64,000 bases of DNA from Natrarchaeobaculum sulfurireducens (lineage in GTDB: Archaea > Halobacteriota > Halobacteria > Halobacteriales > Natrialbaceae), in NCBI RefSeq assembly GCF_003430825.1, contig NZ_CP024047.1, forward strand, positions 1,116,001-1,180,000, read 5' to 3'. Under the pieces are notes generated by a model that was given only the letters and a program-made list of their open reading frames with translations, had not been told where the DNA came from and did no database searches. The translations under genes and the position numbers were made by a program. Within the stretch, counting starts at the first letter, position 1; each line of letters starts with the position of its first letter. Positions 35,631 through 43,979 of the stretch are shown piece after piece.

Positions 35631-36121
35631 TGGAGATCTTGAAGTGCTTGTTCGTATGCGTAGTAGTACGAGTTGACGAGCGCGTCTTCCCAGTCCGAGA
35701 GCTTCTTCAGGTCATACAGGTCGTTCTCGAGGAGATATGACCGAATCGCCTCGACGAACGCCTCTGCCTGCTCAGGTGTCGCATTTCCTGCGTAGTCTTC
35801 GCGATCGGCTGCAGCGTACACCTGGCTCTCAACGTACTCGACGAGCCGATCGTCATCCATTTGCTGGTTCTTTCCGCTGAGGAACGCATCGAGTGCCTCG
35901 CGGAACACTTTCGTTTTCTTATACTTGCTGTCGTACTGTTGGCCGAACAGGTCGATTCCTCGTTCGGCGACGGTTTTCATGTCCATGAGTGCATCTTCAT
36001 GATAAGTTTCGAAATACTCTCGAAGATCCGAGAGCCTGACCGCATTGTCGTGGTTGACGACTGCGAAGTCGGCGATGCTGTGGAAGGTGTCGCGATCGAG
36101 ATGGAGGTACTGATTGCTCAT
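35627..36121 (-). CDS. cas11d: Probable Cas11d small subunit from an internal start in cas10d
   Basis: An in-frame ATG at 36121 inside cas10d (MSNQYLHLDRDTFHSIADFA) is preceded by AGGAGG at 36132-36127, a perfect anti-16S match, five bases before the ATG. It would give a 164-residue helical product sharing the C-terminus of Cas10d. Internal translation of a Cas11-like small subunit from the large-subunit gene is established for type I-D systems; here the ribosome-binding site is seen in the sequence, and the product itself is inferred. Confidence 0.65.
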   Translation of the reverse strand: MSNQYLHLDRDTFHSIADFAVVNHDNAVRLSDLREYFETYHEDALMDMKTVAERGIDLFGQQYDSKYKKTKVFREALDAFLSGKNQQMDDDRLVEYVESQVYAAADREDYAGNATPEQAEAFVEAIRSYLLENDLYDLKKLSDWEDALVNSYYYAYEQALQDLQ

Positions 36122-38056
36122 GTTCGCCTCCTGCCCGATCATGCTCATGATCTTGAATAGCTGGAGTGTACGCCGGAGATGTGACTCCGACTGATTCCCG
36201 TCAACGAATTCGGGAAGCGGCCCGAATCGCTCGGCTTCGTCCAGCCCGAGGAGTTCTTGTGGTCGGGTGGCCTCCTCGTCTTTAAAGACCGTATCCGCGC
36301 TTTCGAAGCGCGTGAATGGTCGTCCGACGACCACCTTCATCCCGGATTCTCGGGCTGCCTCCATTACCTGCCGGATAACTGCCATCCGGTGGTTCTCGTT
36401 TAGAACGTAGACGGGCTGGAGGAAATACTGAGGTTTCACCAACTCAGCTTTCACTTCAGGATCGTCCAGTTCGTCACTGTCTCCTTGGACGATATTGCCG
36501 ACCCGTTGGCTTCGGACCCGGACATCTCCGAGGAAGTCATCGAAGTAAAAGTACGCAATCTCGAGTGAATTGTTGGTACTCACATCATGTTGCTCGCAGA
36601 GGTGTGAGAGAAGGGCATACTCGAGATTACACACTTCACAGATAGACTTGTACTTTGCATGTGGGGGGACACGCCGAGAGTACTCTTGCGTTCGGTAGAC
36701 TGCACTGAGCCCCTTCTGATACTTTGTGTCCGTTTCCGCGCCACAGAGAAAACACATCTCGTCCTTCGAGCCAAGAGTTTGGGAAACCCGTCCATCGAAG
36801 AATCGATCGACGACGGCACCGATCGCGTCTGTTTCCGGCTCGAGATCGTCGTGAAGCTCGGGGCGGACATCTGCGGCGAAAGTCTCGAGGAAGCCGGCGT
36901 GTTCCTCGTGGTGCTGAACGAGATACGCGATAAAGTGGAGTTTGACCTTCTGGGGGCCTTGATCTTCTTTGATTTGATTATACGCGTCTTGGACTGCTGG
37001 ATCATCAAACTCTGACTTTCCATCGATGTAGATGCCCTTCGCCAATACCGGAAAGTATCCGTCAAACTCCTCAGGTATATGCTCAAACGGTTCGACGCCT
37101 GCGGATCCCCGCCCGAGAAGCTCGCGGAACGCGTCAGCTATCTTCTGTTTTTTCTCTTCAACTGGAATGCTGACCTCAGCCAAGATATCGTAGTCGAACG
37201 AATTCCAGTTGAGCTTGCAGTCAAATTCGAAGTCAGCACTGATTCGTTTCGGAACCCGCTCTGCAACAGCGGTCCTGAGAGTCGATCGGTCGATCGGGTC
37301 GCCGAGATAGACGATCGCGGCCGGTGAACTACCGACAACGACTCCATACGGGTCCTCGCCCGTTTCACCTGCAATAACCTCCTTTGCTGTGGCGAGGAGT
37401 GTATCGTTCAAGATCGGCTGCTCGAGTTGCGTGAACGTAACGAGATGGACATCATCCGCCCCCATCAGTGTCTGAAGTTGTTCATACGCACCGTCGACAC
37501 CCTCACGGAGTGCAACCGACGCAGTGCTATCTCCGATTCGACAGTACCGCTCGAGTCCGTTGAAATCGGTGTTGATACCTCGTGTTTCGGTACTATTCTC
37601 GGTCGTTTCGGTTCGCTGAACAAGATACTGGAGATCGTCGCGATATCCCTCACCGAGGAACTCTTCTATTCCGAACGGATCGGCTTTACGTAACTCTCCG
37701 ATTTTGTCAGGTTCCGGGTCAAAGTACCAGTCGAACGCTTCTGCGGTATTTCCATCGACGTCAGCTCCGTGTGCCTCACGAACAAATTTGTCCGTATCGT
37801 GAAGAGCGAGAGCGGATGCAAGCACACGAATGTCTTCACTATACTCCTCGAACAGATCTTCATCCGGTCCGACAGCCTCATAGACGAACGCATTCACGCC
37901 AATCGTTACTGCGTTCAGGATATGGGCAGCCAGCGACGAGTTCGCGCTAGAATCGACTTTTGCGTCGTATTGACCTGCTGCATCAATAACGTTCGAGTAT
38001 AGGTCCGTACTCCCGACAAGCGTTTCGTGAGCCTCTCGAGCAGCTTCTGGGTTCAT
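35627..38056 (-). CDS. cas10d: Cas10d/Csc3 large subunit with HD nuclease domain
   Basis: 809 residues from the ATG at 38056, which overlaps the cas6 stop by 4 bp. The N-terminal HD domain shows H45 (SLAAHILNAVTIG) and HD at 86-87 (ALALHDTDKFV). A zinc-finger-like CFLCGAETD...SICEVCNLEY lies in the middle. No GGDD cyclase motif was seen, as expected of Cas10d. The helical C-terminus matches a Cas11-like region and contains an internal start (see Cas11d). It is the signature protein of type I-D: large Cascade subunit plus the nuclease. Confidence 0.95.
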   Translation of the reverse strand: MNPEAAREAHETLVGSTDLYSNVIDAAGQYDAKVDSSANSSLAAHILNAVTIGVNAFVYEAVGPDEDLFEEYSEDIRVLASALALHDTDKFVREAHGADVDGNTAEAFDWYFDPEPDKIGELRKADPFGIEEFLGEGYRDDLQYLVQRTETTENSTETRGINTDFNGLERYCRIGDSTASVALREGVDGAYEQLQTLMGADDVHLVTFTQLEQPILNDTLLATAKEVIAGETGEDPYGVVVGSSPAAIVYLGDPIDRSTLRTAVAERVPKRISADFEFDCKLNWNSFDYDILAEVSIPVEEKKQKIADAFRELLGRGSAGVEPFEHIPEEFDGYFPVLAKGIYIDGKSEFDDPAVQDAYNQIKEDQGPQKVKLHFIAYLVQHHEEHAGFLETFAADVRPELHDDLEPETDAIGAVVDRFFDGRVSQTLGSKDEMCFLCGAETDTKYQKGLSAVYRTQEYSRRVPPHAKYKSICEVCNLEYALLSHLCEQHDVSTNNSLEIAYFYFDDFLGDVRVRSQRVGNIVQGDSDELDDPEVKAELVKPQYFLQPVYVLNENHRMAVIRQVMEAARESGMKVVVGRPFTRFESADTVFKDEEATRPQELLGLDEAERFGPLPEFVDGNQSESHLRRTLQLFKIMSMIGQEANMSNQYLHLDRDTFHSIADFAVVNHDNAVRLSDLREYFETYHEDALMDMKTVAERGIDLFGQQYDSKYKKTKVFREALDAFLSGKNQQMDDDRLVEYVESQVYAAADREDYAGNATPEQAEAFVEAIRSYLLENDLYDLKKLSDWEDALVNSYYYAYEQALQDLQ

Positions 38057-38916
38057 GCTGTCACCTCCACACTCACGTTCCCGCACCCTCGAGCCACGGC
38101 GCTTCCGACGCCACTATACTCACCGAACAACGCGAGTGCCACAACGGCATTCTGGACGGACTCGCTTGCATCCTTGAACGCATAGGTACACTCGCCGGTG
38201 AATCCCTGCTTGAACAGATTTCGCGTCTCGCCATCGCCGTTTTTCACGCGATTAACAAGCACGCTATGCGTCCGATACGTACGTGCGTTGGGCTTCTCGA
38301 TTACCGACGACAGTAACGCATCTCGAGTCAACTCGACTTCCAGCTCGTCAGGCGCAGTCTGGTTCCACTTATTGAGTAGCGATCGGAACACCGCGACACG
38401 ATGAGGGAACATCGTCGTCACGTCATCGGCCTCTTCGAGACACGTCGCCGTCCGGAATCGGATCGTGACCGAAGGATCGTTGAGATCGCTCGCACGCTTG
38501 AGCAACTCCTCGTGGCTCACGTTTTCGCTCTCGAACGATTCCACCCGGAGCGTGCCATTGGTGAGCTCGGTCGTCGATCCTTCAAGCACGAGTTCTTTGA
38601 CGAGCGCCTGGAACACTGCCTCGTCATCGGAATCGACGATTCCAAGCGTGACCTCGTATGTCTCATCTGGACGGACCGACTTGTGATGGGGTCGGTCGCT
38701 ATCACCGAAGACGCCATGGAGGCCGCTGTTGTGCAAGCTCCCAAGCGGAGAATCGTGGACGCGCTTGCTCACTGATTCGTCGGCGTCGTCGAGAACTCCA
38801 AGTAGTGCCCCGTAGAGCGGATAGCCGTCCGACTTCGGGACTGGAAACCGTTCGATCGGCCGAACGGTAAGCGTGACACGTCTGGCACGCGAAACTTTTT
38901 CTGTTAGTTCTCCCAT
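38053..38916 (-). CDS. cas6: Cas6 crRNA endonuclease
   Basis: 287 residues from the ATG at 38916 (MGELTEKVSRARRVTLTVRP). The sequence has two RAMP-like halves and ends with the Gly-rich loop FGEYSGVGSAVARGCGNVSVEV, the Cas6 hallmark. A candidate catalytic His is in FPHRVAVFRSLL or HNSGLHGVFG; the sequence alone does not decide. It leads the cas operon. A TTTATTT element about 34 bp upstream (38947-38956, reverse) is a plausible TATA box. It cleaves both repeat types, which share the handle ATTGAAAC. Confidence 0.92.
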   Translation of the reverse strand: MGELTEKVSRARRVTLTVRPIERFPVPKSDGYPLYGALLGVLDDADESVSKRVHDSPLGSLHNSGLHGVFGDSDRPHHKSVRPDETYEVTLGIVDSDDEAVFQALVKELVLEGSTTELTNGTLRVESFESENVSHEELLKRASDLNDPSVTIRFRTATCLEEADDVTTMFPHRVAVFRSLLNKWNQTAPDELEVELTRDALLSSVIEKPNARTYRTHSVLVNRVKNGDGETRNLFKQGFTGECTYAFKDASESVQNAVVALALFGEYSGVGSAVARGCGNVSVEVTA

Positions 38917-39062
38917 GTGATCGATACGAACTAACCGTCGGAGACGTAACAAATAAAGTTGTCGGCTATTTGAAACAGTTGCGCGAAAAAGCAATCTTCG
39001 CCCAACGGTTTCACCTTTCTGCAACGGTGGACTTTTCCTGCTCGTCCTTGATCATGTTCGAT

Positions 39063-39716
39063 ATGCGTACGTACGTCTCCCCAATCGGCTACAACTCGAC
39101 CAGTGTCGTTCGTCCAGTTCTCAGTCGTGGGGTCGATCCGGGAGACGAAATTTGCTTGCTCCGTCCGAACGAGGAATCGGACGAACAACGGGCGACAGAA
39201 GCAATCGAGGACATCAAACGACTTCTCAACGAGATTGAGCCGGACGTGACGCTCACACTCAAGCGAATTACCTACGACGACTATCCGACTGCTGTACTTG
39301 AATGCAGCGACATCATCACTGATGCGAATGGTGACGTTATCGTCAATCTCAGTGGTGGTGCCCGCGATATCCTTGTCCCGCTGACGACCGCGTCGTTTGT
39401 ACACAGCGAACAGACCAATGCGACGCTGTCGTTCAGCGATATCGATGGTTCTGTTCGCGAACTCGAGTCGCCTGCGATGACAGCGTCAGTTCCGGATAAT
39501 GTCGCTTCGACACTGGCCATGATCGTCGATCAGAACGAATGTGTTTCCGTACCAACCCTCACTGAGGAGTTGGATCGGTCGAAGAGTTCGATTACGCGTC
39601 ACATAAGTAGTCTTGAAGAACAAGGACTTGTTCAAGCTGAGAAGCACGGTCGAACGAAAATCGTCCAATCGACGTTTGCCGGAGAATTGTATCTTCGCGG
39701 TCGCGGTAGCCAGTGA
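39063..39716 (+). CDS. csa3: Csa3 CARF-HTH transcription regulator
   Basis: 217 residues from the ATG at 39063 (MRTYVSPIGYNSTSVVRPVL), the family's usual beginning; the ATG at 39054 would add three residues. The N-terminal CARF domain has SPIGYNSTSVVRPVLSRG, LLRPNEESDEQRATEAIEDI and NLSGGARDILVPLTTASF; the C-terminal winged helix has SVPTLTEELDRSKSSITRHISSLEEQGLVQAE. Csa3 proteins regulate cas and adaptation genes in response to cyclic oligoadenylate-type signals. It is divergent from cas6 and its stop borders the leader of array 2. Confidence 0.94.
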   Translation: MRTYVSPIGYNSTSVVRPVLSRGVDPGDEICLLRPNEESDEQRATEAIEDIKRLLNEIEPDVTLTLKRITYDDYPTAVLECSDIITDANGDVIVNLSGGARDILVPLTTASFVHSEQTNATLSFSDIDGSVRELESPAMTASVPDNVASTLAMIVDQNECVSVPTLTEELDRSKSSITRHISSLEEQGLVQAEKHGRTKIVQSTFAGELYLRGRGSQ

Positions 39717-39826
39717 GCTTCATGGACTTTTTTAAAATCCGTGGACAGCCCCGGTCCATGAACGATAGGCAAACTATCGCTTGATGAAAAACGCTTTTAG
39801 CGCTGATCAGTGTATCTTAACCCCCT
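39717..39826 (+). promoter_or_regulatory. Leader of CRISPR array 2
   Basis: Between csa3 and the first repeat. It carries CATGGA (39721-39726), CGTGGA (39740-39745) and TCCATG (39755-39760), then AACGCTT and TTAACCCCCT next to the repeat. The spacing of all of these equals that in the leader of array 1, although the two leaders face away from each other across the cas genes. Confidence 0.85.
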
Positions 39827-42345
39827 GTCGCAGGACACCGAAAACCCAGAACGGGATTGAAACGTTGCGGAGTCTTCGGGCGGGACGAGGCCAAGTCCCA
39901 GTCGCAGGACACCGAAAACCCAGAACGGGATTGAAACCGTCGGTTGTGGATCGGTGTCGGTCATGCCTTCGGGATGTCGCAGGACACCGAAAACCCAGAA
40001 CGGGATTGAAACTCGCTGCTGAGCTTTCGTGATGATCCTCGTTGCGATGTCGCAGGACACCGAAAACCCAGAACGGGATTGAAACACTGTCGTCTCGTAC
40101 GTCTCGATCTCTTCGAACGGCGTCGCAGGACACCGAAAACCCAGAACGGGATTGAAACCGGTCGACACTCACGTCGTCGTCGATCCACGCCGGCTGTCGC
40201 AGGACACCGAAAACCCAGAACGGGATTGAAACTTGGATCTCTGCCCCGCTTGGATCGTCTAATCTGGCGTCGCAGGACACCGAAAACCCAGAACGGGATT
40301 GAAACCCGGACGCTTGCGGATCACGACCTACTGGACAAGGCCGTCGCAGGACACCGAAAACCCAGAACGGGATTGAAACCGTTTGGCGTCACGATCGACG
40401 AAGTTGCTCTTGTGGCGTCGCAGGACACCGAAAACCCAGAACGGGATTGAAACTCGGCTCTGGTAGCCACATGCATGATAATCAGTACGAGTCGCAGGAC
40501 ACCGAAAACCCAGAACGGGATTGAAACGGGCCGCTGTTAGAGGACGGCCCGACGCCCGGCAGGTCGCAGGACACCGAAAACCCAGAACGGGATTGAAACA
40601 CGTTCGACGGCACACGCATCGACGTGGCAGTCACGTCGCAGGACACCGAAAACCCAGAACGGGATTGAAACCGCCCCAGTCGTCCGGGTCGTAGTCGTCG
40701 ATTTCGTTGTCGCAGGACACCGAAAACCCAGAACGGGATTGAAACCGAGTGCCCTTGTGCTCCGAACTCCGAAGCGTGGTCGCAGGACACCGAAAACCCA
40801 GAACGGGATTGAAACCGAGTCGATAGATTCGCCTTCCGAGACGGCCATATTGTCGCAGGACACCGAAAACCCAGAACGGGATTGAAACGCCGTGCACACG
40901 GACGACCTCGTGGACGCGGTCGACGGGTCGCAGGACACCGAAAACCCAGAACGGGATTGAAACTTCGGAGCGTTCGCGTTCCCGATCACATTCGCCGTGT
41001 CGCAGGACACCGAAAACCCAGAACGGGATTGAAACAGCGTACGGTTCTCGTAGCTCACCTCGAGTTCGAGCGGTCGCAGGACACCGAAAACCCAGAACGG
41101 GATTGAAACTGTATTCACTTTCTGGTTTGTCCGGCGGTGGGTTTGTCGCAGGACACCGAAAACCCAGAACGGGATTGAAACCGCGTGCGCTCCTGCCGTT
41201 GCTCGAGAACACCGAGGAGTCGCAGGACACCGAAAACCCAGAACGGGATTGAAACGGACGTCTGGTCGGTGATGGAGCCGATCTTCAACCACTCGTCGCA
41301 GGACACCGAAAACCCAGAACGGGATTGAAACATTCCGATGGGATTCATTCAGTACCGAGCGGGGCCGTCGCAGGACACCGAAAACCCAGAACGGGATTGA
41401 AACCGCGCCGATCACTCCCGAGCACTAAGTGAGCCGCTTGTCGCAGGACACCGAAAACCCAGAACGGGATTGAAACCCGCCGGCCGCGACCGTTCCCGTC
41501 CTCGTCTCCATGTCGCAGGACACCGAAAACCCAGAACGGGATTGAAACTGTGCCCCTCCGAGCGTTCAGACTGTCCCGGTCAAGTCGCAGGACACCGAAA
41601 ACCCAGAACGGGATTGAAACTTAATGACGGCGGATGGGTAGATGTTTCATCGGACAGTCGCAGGACACCGAAAACCCAGAACGGGATTGAAACTCCGGCC
41701 GCTCGCGCTCGTCGTCGGTCTCGTCGCCGTGTCGCAGGACACCGAAAACCCAGAACGGGATTGAAACATGACCGACGAGATCGTCATCGGGCGGTCGCGT
41801 CGCAGGACACCGAAAACCCAGAACGGGATTGAAACAGCGCGTAATGCAGTCCCTACTCGAGCGGGCGATGGCGTCGCAGGACACCGAAAACCCAGAACGG
41901 GATTGAAACGAGCTACCGCGTCCGAGACTTTGAGGATGCGGAGGGTCGCAGGACACCGAAAACCCAGAACGGGATTGAAACACCAGTATATCGGAACCAT
42001 CACCGCCTACAAACCGTGGGTCGCAGGACACCGAAAACCCAGAACGGGATTGAAACCAGTTAGGCTGGTGGGATCGGACCGGACGTCCCGCGGTCGCAGG
42101 ACACCGAAAACCCAGAACGGGATTGAAACGGGTTGGCCAGTGGATTTCCGGCCGATCGTTTCGAGTCGCAGGACACCGAAAACCCAGAACGGGATTGAAA
42201 CGGTCAGACCTCGCTCTTTCATCGCCTGAACCTCAGGTCGTAGGACACCGAAAACCCAGAACGGGATTGAAACAAAGTAGAGATCCACTGTGCTTCTCGA
42301 GCGACAGCGTCGCAGGACACCGAAAACCCAGAACGGGATTGAAAT
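39827..42345 (+). CRISPR. CRISPR array 2: 35 repeats, 34 spacers, 37-bp repeat
   Basis: The repeat starts GTCGCAGGACACCG and ends GAACGGGATTGAAAC; units recur every 68-76 bp, average 73. Counted starts run from 39827 to 42309. The last two repeats show decay: C to T near the start at 42237 and the terminal C replaced by T at 42345, so the leader end is at 39826 and transcription is rightward. It differs from the array 1 repeat at 8 of 37 positions, mostly in the first third. Confidence 0.97.
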
Positions 42346-42405
42346 ATGTCGTTATAGTTTAAACAGTATAATGCAAGCGGTGGATGAGTATAGTTGTGAT
42401 AACCG

Positions 42406-43521
42406 TTATCCCATTCGATCTAAGGCGTCGCGTCGGTCTTCAACCGGGGCTTGGTCGTATTTCATCGTCGTCTGTTCGCACTGATGCCGTAGTTGCATTT
42501 GTGCTGCTGCCAATCCTTCTTCTCGAGTCATGTACGTTCCTACGGAGTGACGAATCGTGTACCAACTAATCGTCCGATTCGTTGTATCAATGTCGGCAAT
42601 TTCGCAAAGCTGTTGAAGGAGATATTTGAGCGACGACGACCGATACGTATTCCCTTCACGGGTTAACCAGAGTGTGTCTGTTTCGTCGTAATCCAGGTAC
42701 GAGTCTCGCTCGTTGATCCATCGGTGGAGAATATCGGCAGTCCGTGAGTGTAAACTCACAACCCAGTTGTCTCGATTTTTCGAACTTTCATCTTTGGGAA
42801 TCCGCAACACCTGATTGTCCACATCAACCCAGTACGTACGCGCTCGAGCGACTTCGATTGGTCGTAATCCTGTATCCAAACTTGTCGCGACGAGCGACGG
42901 AATTTTCCAGCCGTTTGCTCGCTCCCAGTCTTCGGAAGTCACCGCCGATTTTGGTTTCTCAAACCGCTGTGCGAGATATGCACGCCACCGGTCACGACCC
43001 GATGGTGAGAGATCGCCGTATCCTGGTATACTCCCATACTCAAGTGCCGCATCACGAAGCAGCCCTCGTTCCTCGCGAGTAAAGAAGTCCTTTGGTTGAG
43101 CCGCAGAATTTGACGCTGAAAACGTGATTGATGGGGTCCATTCTGCTATCCCATGCTCGTGCGTGCGCCATTTGAACAGCATCTGAACGGCTTTCTGATG
43201 GTTTGATTTATCAGCATTACTGGTATTTCGATAGGCGAGATCCTTCAGATAGGCGTCAGCATGTCTGTGGTCCGGAGTAGATACGTATCGATCCTCAGTC
43301 TCCCAAACCCATCGGTAAAACATGTCCATGCGACTGGCGCGTGCTCGAACAGTTTCAAAAGCGTACCCCTCTGCATGATCAGGATCTTTGCCGAAATGGA
43401 GTAACCATCGAAGACAATCTCTCCGCTGTGACCGATAGTCAACCAACTGTCGCTCGTTCAGCGTGGCCTCTGACGGTCCCGTAACTAACGTGATCTCGTC
43501 TAAGTCAGTCATCGAAATCAC
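42406..43521 (-). CDS. Tyrosine integrase of the island (tRNA-proximal)
   Basis: 371 residues starting MISMTDLDEITLVTGPSEA at 43521; the ATG at 43512 (MTDLDEITL) is an alternative. Catalytic set: Arg in SLDTGLRPIEVARA, Lys region in RIPKDESSKNRDNW, the x-x-R box in WYTIRHSVGTYMT, His in QLRHQCEQTT, Tyr in MKYDQAP. It lies about 285 bp inside the island from tRNA-Glu and is transcribed away from the tRNA. It is intact and resembles the 415-aa integrase at 22612, with which it shares motif wording. Most likely the enzyme that recombines the 41-bp att repeats. Confidence 0.9.
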   Translation of the reverse strand: MISMTDLDEITLVTGPSEATLNERQLVDYRSQRRDCLRWLLHFGKDPDHAEGYAFETVRARASRMDMFYRWVWETEDRYVSTPDHRHADAYLKDLAYRNTSNADKSNHQKAVQMLFKWRTHEHGIAEWTPSITFSASNSAAQPKDFFTREERGLLRDAALEYGSIPGYGDLSPSGRDRWRAYLAQRFEKPKSAVTSEDWERANGWKIPSLVATSLDTGLRPIEVARARTYWVDVDNQVLRIPKDESSKNRDNWVVSLHSRTADILHRWINERDSYLDYDETDTLWLTREGNTYRSSSLKYLLQQLCEIADIDTTNRTISWYTIRHSVGTYMTREEGLAAAQMQLRHQCEQTTMKYDQAPVEDRRDALDRMG

Positions 43522-43661
43522 ACTGGACGGGATAGCCGGGACCCAATTGACGGAGGGACTGGAACCAATTTATGTACGCTGTCACCCGTCTATTCCCGGA
43601 ATTCTGCCGAAATGGCTGCGCAGTTGCCGATCGCCAACTGTTATTTCTTCCGAACACTAAT

Positions 43662-43735
43662 CCGTTGAATCGGGATGTTGGGCAAAACCGTCTAATCGAC
43701 AGACGGCGAAACGATACGTCGACCCGTTGAATCGG
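43662..43735. repeat. Direct and inverted repeats between integrase and attR (possible arm sites)
   Basis: CCGTTGAATCGG occurs twice at 43662-43673 and 43724-43735, 62 bp apart. Between them lies an inverted repeat CCGTCT (43688-43693) with AGACGG (43701-43706). The place, between integrase gene and attachment core, is where arm-type integrase sites or a regulatory element would be expected. Confidence 0.55.
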
Positions 43736-43806
43736 ATTGCCCTGGGGCAACATCGAAGTACACCTGTTGCCACAGCTCGAAACCAGGAGACAGCGAAAGG
43801 ATGGAG

Positions 43807-43847
43807 TGCTCCGTCAGGGATTCGAACCCTGGTCATTGCCGTGAGAG
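43807..43847 (-). repeat. attR: 41-bp repeat within tRNA-Glu
   Basis: Exact copy of 5291-5331. It forms the 3' half of the intact tRNA gene, from the discriminator base into the anticodon loop, so the integration restored the tRNA. Confidence 0.9.
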
Positions 43848-43881
43848 GGCAATATGATTGGCCGGACTACACCAACGGAGC
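43807..43881 (-). tRNA. tRNA-Glu (anticodon CTC)
   Basis: 75 nt. On the minus strand the acceptor GCTCCGT (43881-43875) pairs with ACGGAGC near the 3' end and A is the discriminator. The anticodon stem TTGCC/GGCAA encloses the loop CTCTCAC (anticodon CTC), and the T arm reads CCAGGGTTCGAATCCCTG. No intron is seen and CCA is not encoded. Downstream of its 3' end lies the integrated island. Confidence 0.95.
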
Positions 43882-43979
43882 GCGTTGGACTTCGTCTGCA
43901 ATCGATTATTGCGCGGTAGTTCGTTTAAGAGTTGCGTTTCGACCCAGCGATGGGCTGCGTTCGCACGCCTCGGCGCCGA

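Larger units (their letters stand above)
5291..43847. mobile_element. 38.5-kb genomic island integrated at tRNA-Glu
   Basis: The island is bounded by the 41-bp tRNA-Glu direct repeats at 5291-5331 and 43807-43847. A tyrosine integrase gene (42406-43521) lies beside the intact tRNA, as in archaeal elements whose integrase gene stays whole. The cargo is accessory in nature: four tyrosine recombinases, three IS elements, a type I-D CRISPR-Cas locus with two arrays, ExoVII, a Cas4-like nuclease and an AAA+/nuclease-like operon. Parts of it (notably 7.0-12.7 kb and 18-24 kb) are visibly more AT-rich than the flanking chromosome. No replication initiator (Orc1/Cdc6 or Rep) was seen. Later rearrangements or composite origin are possible. 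Confidence 0.85.

Noticed and set aside
35627-38056. Type III Cas10 reading of the large subunit
   Set aside because: No GGDD cyclase motif, an HD domain is present and the neighbours are csc1, csc2 and cas3, which means type I-D.
39781-42362. Open frames across array 2 (repeating GFRCPAT, VAGHRKPRTGLK)
   Set aside because: Same cause: repeat read in frame, no coding evidence.
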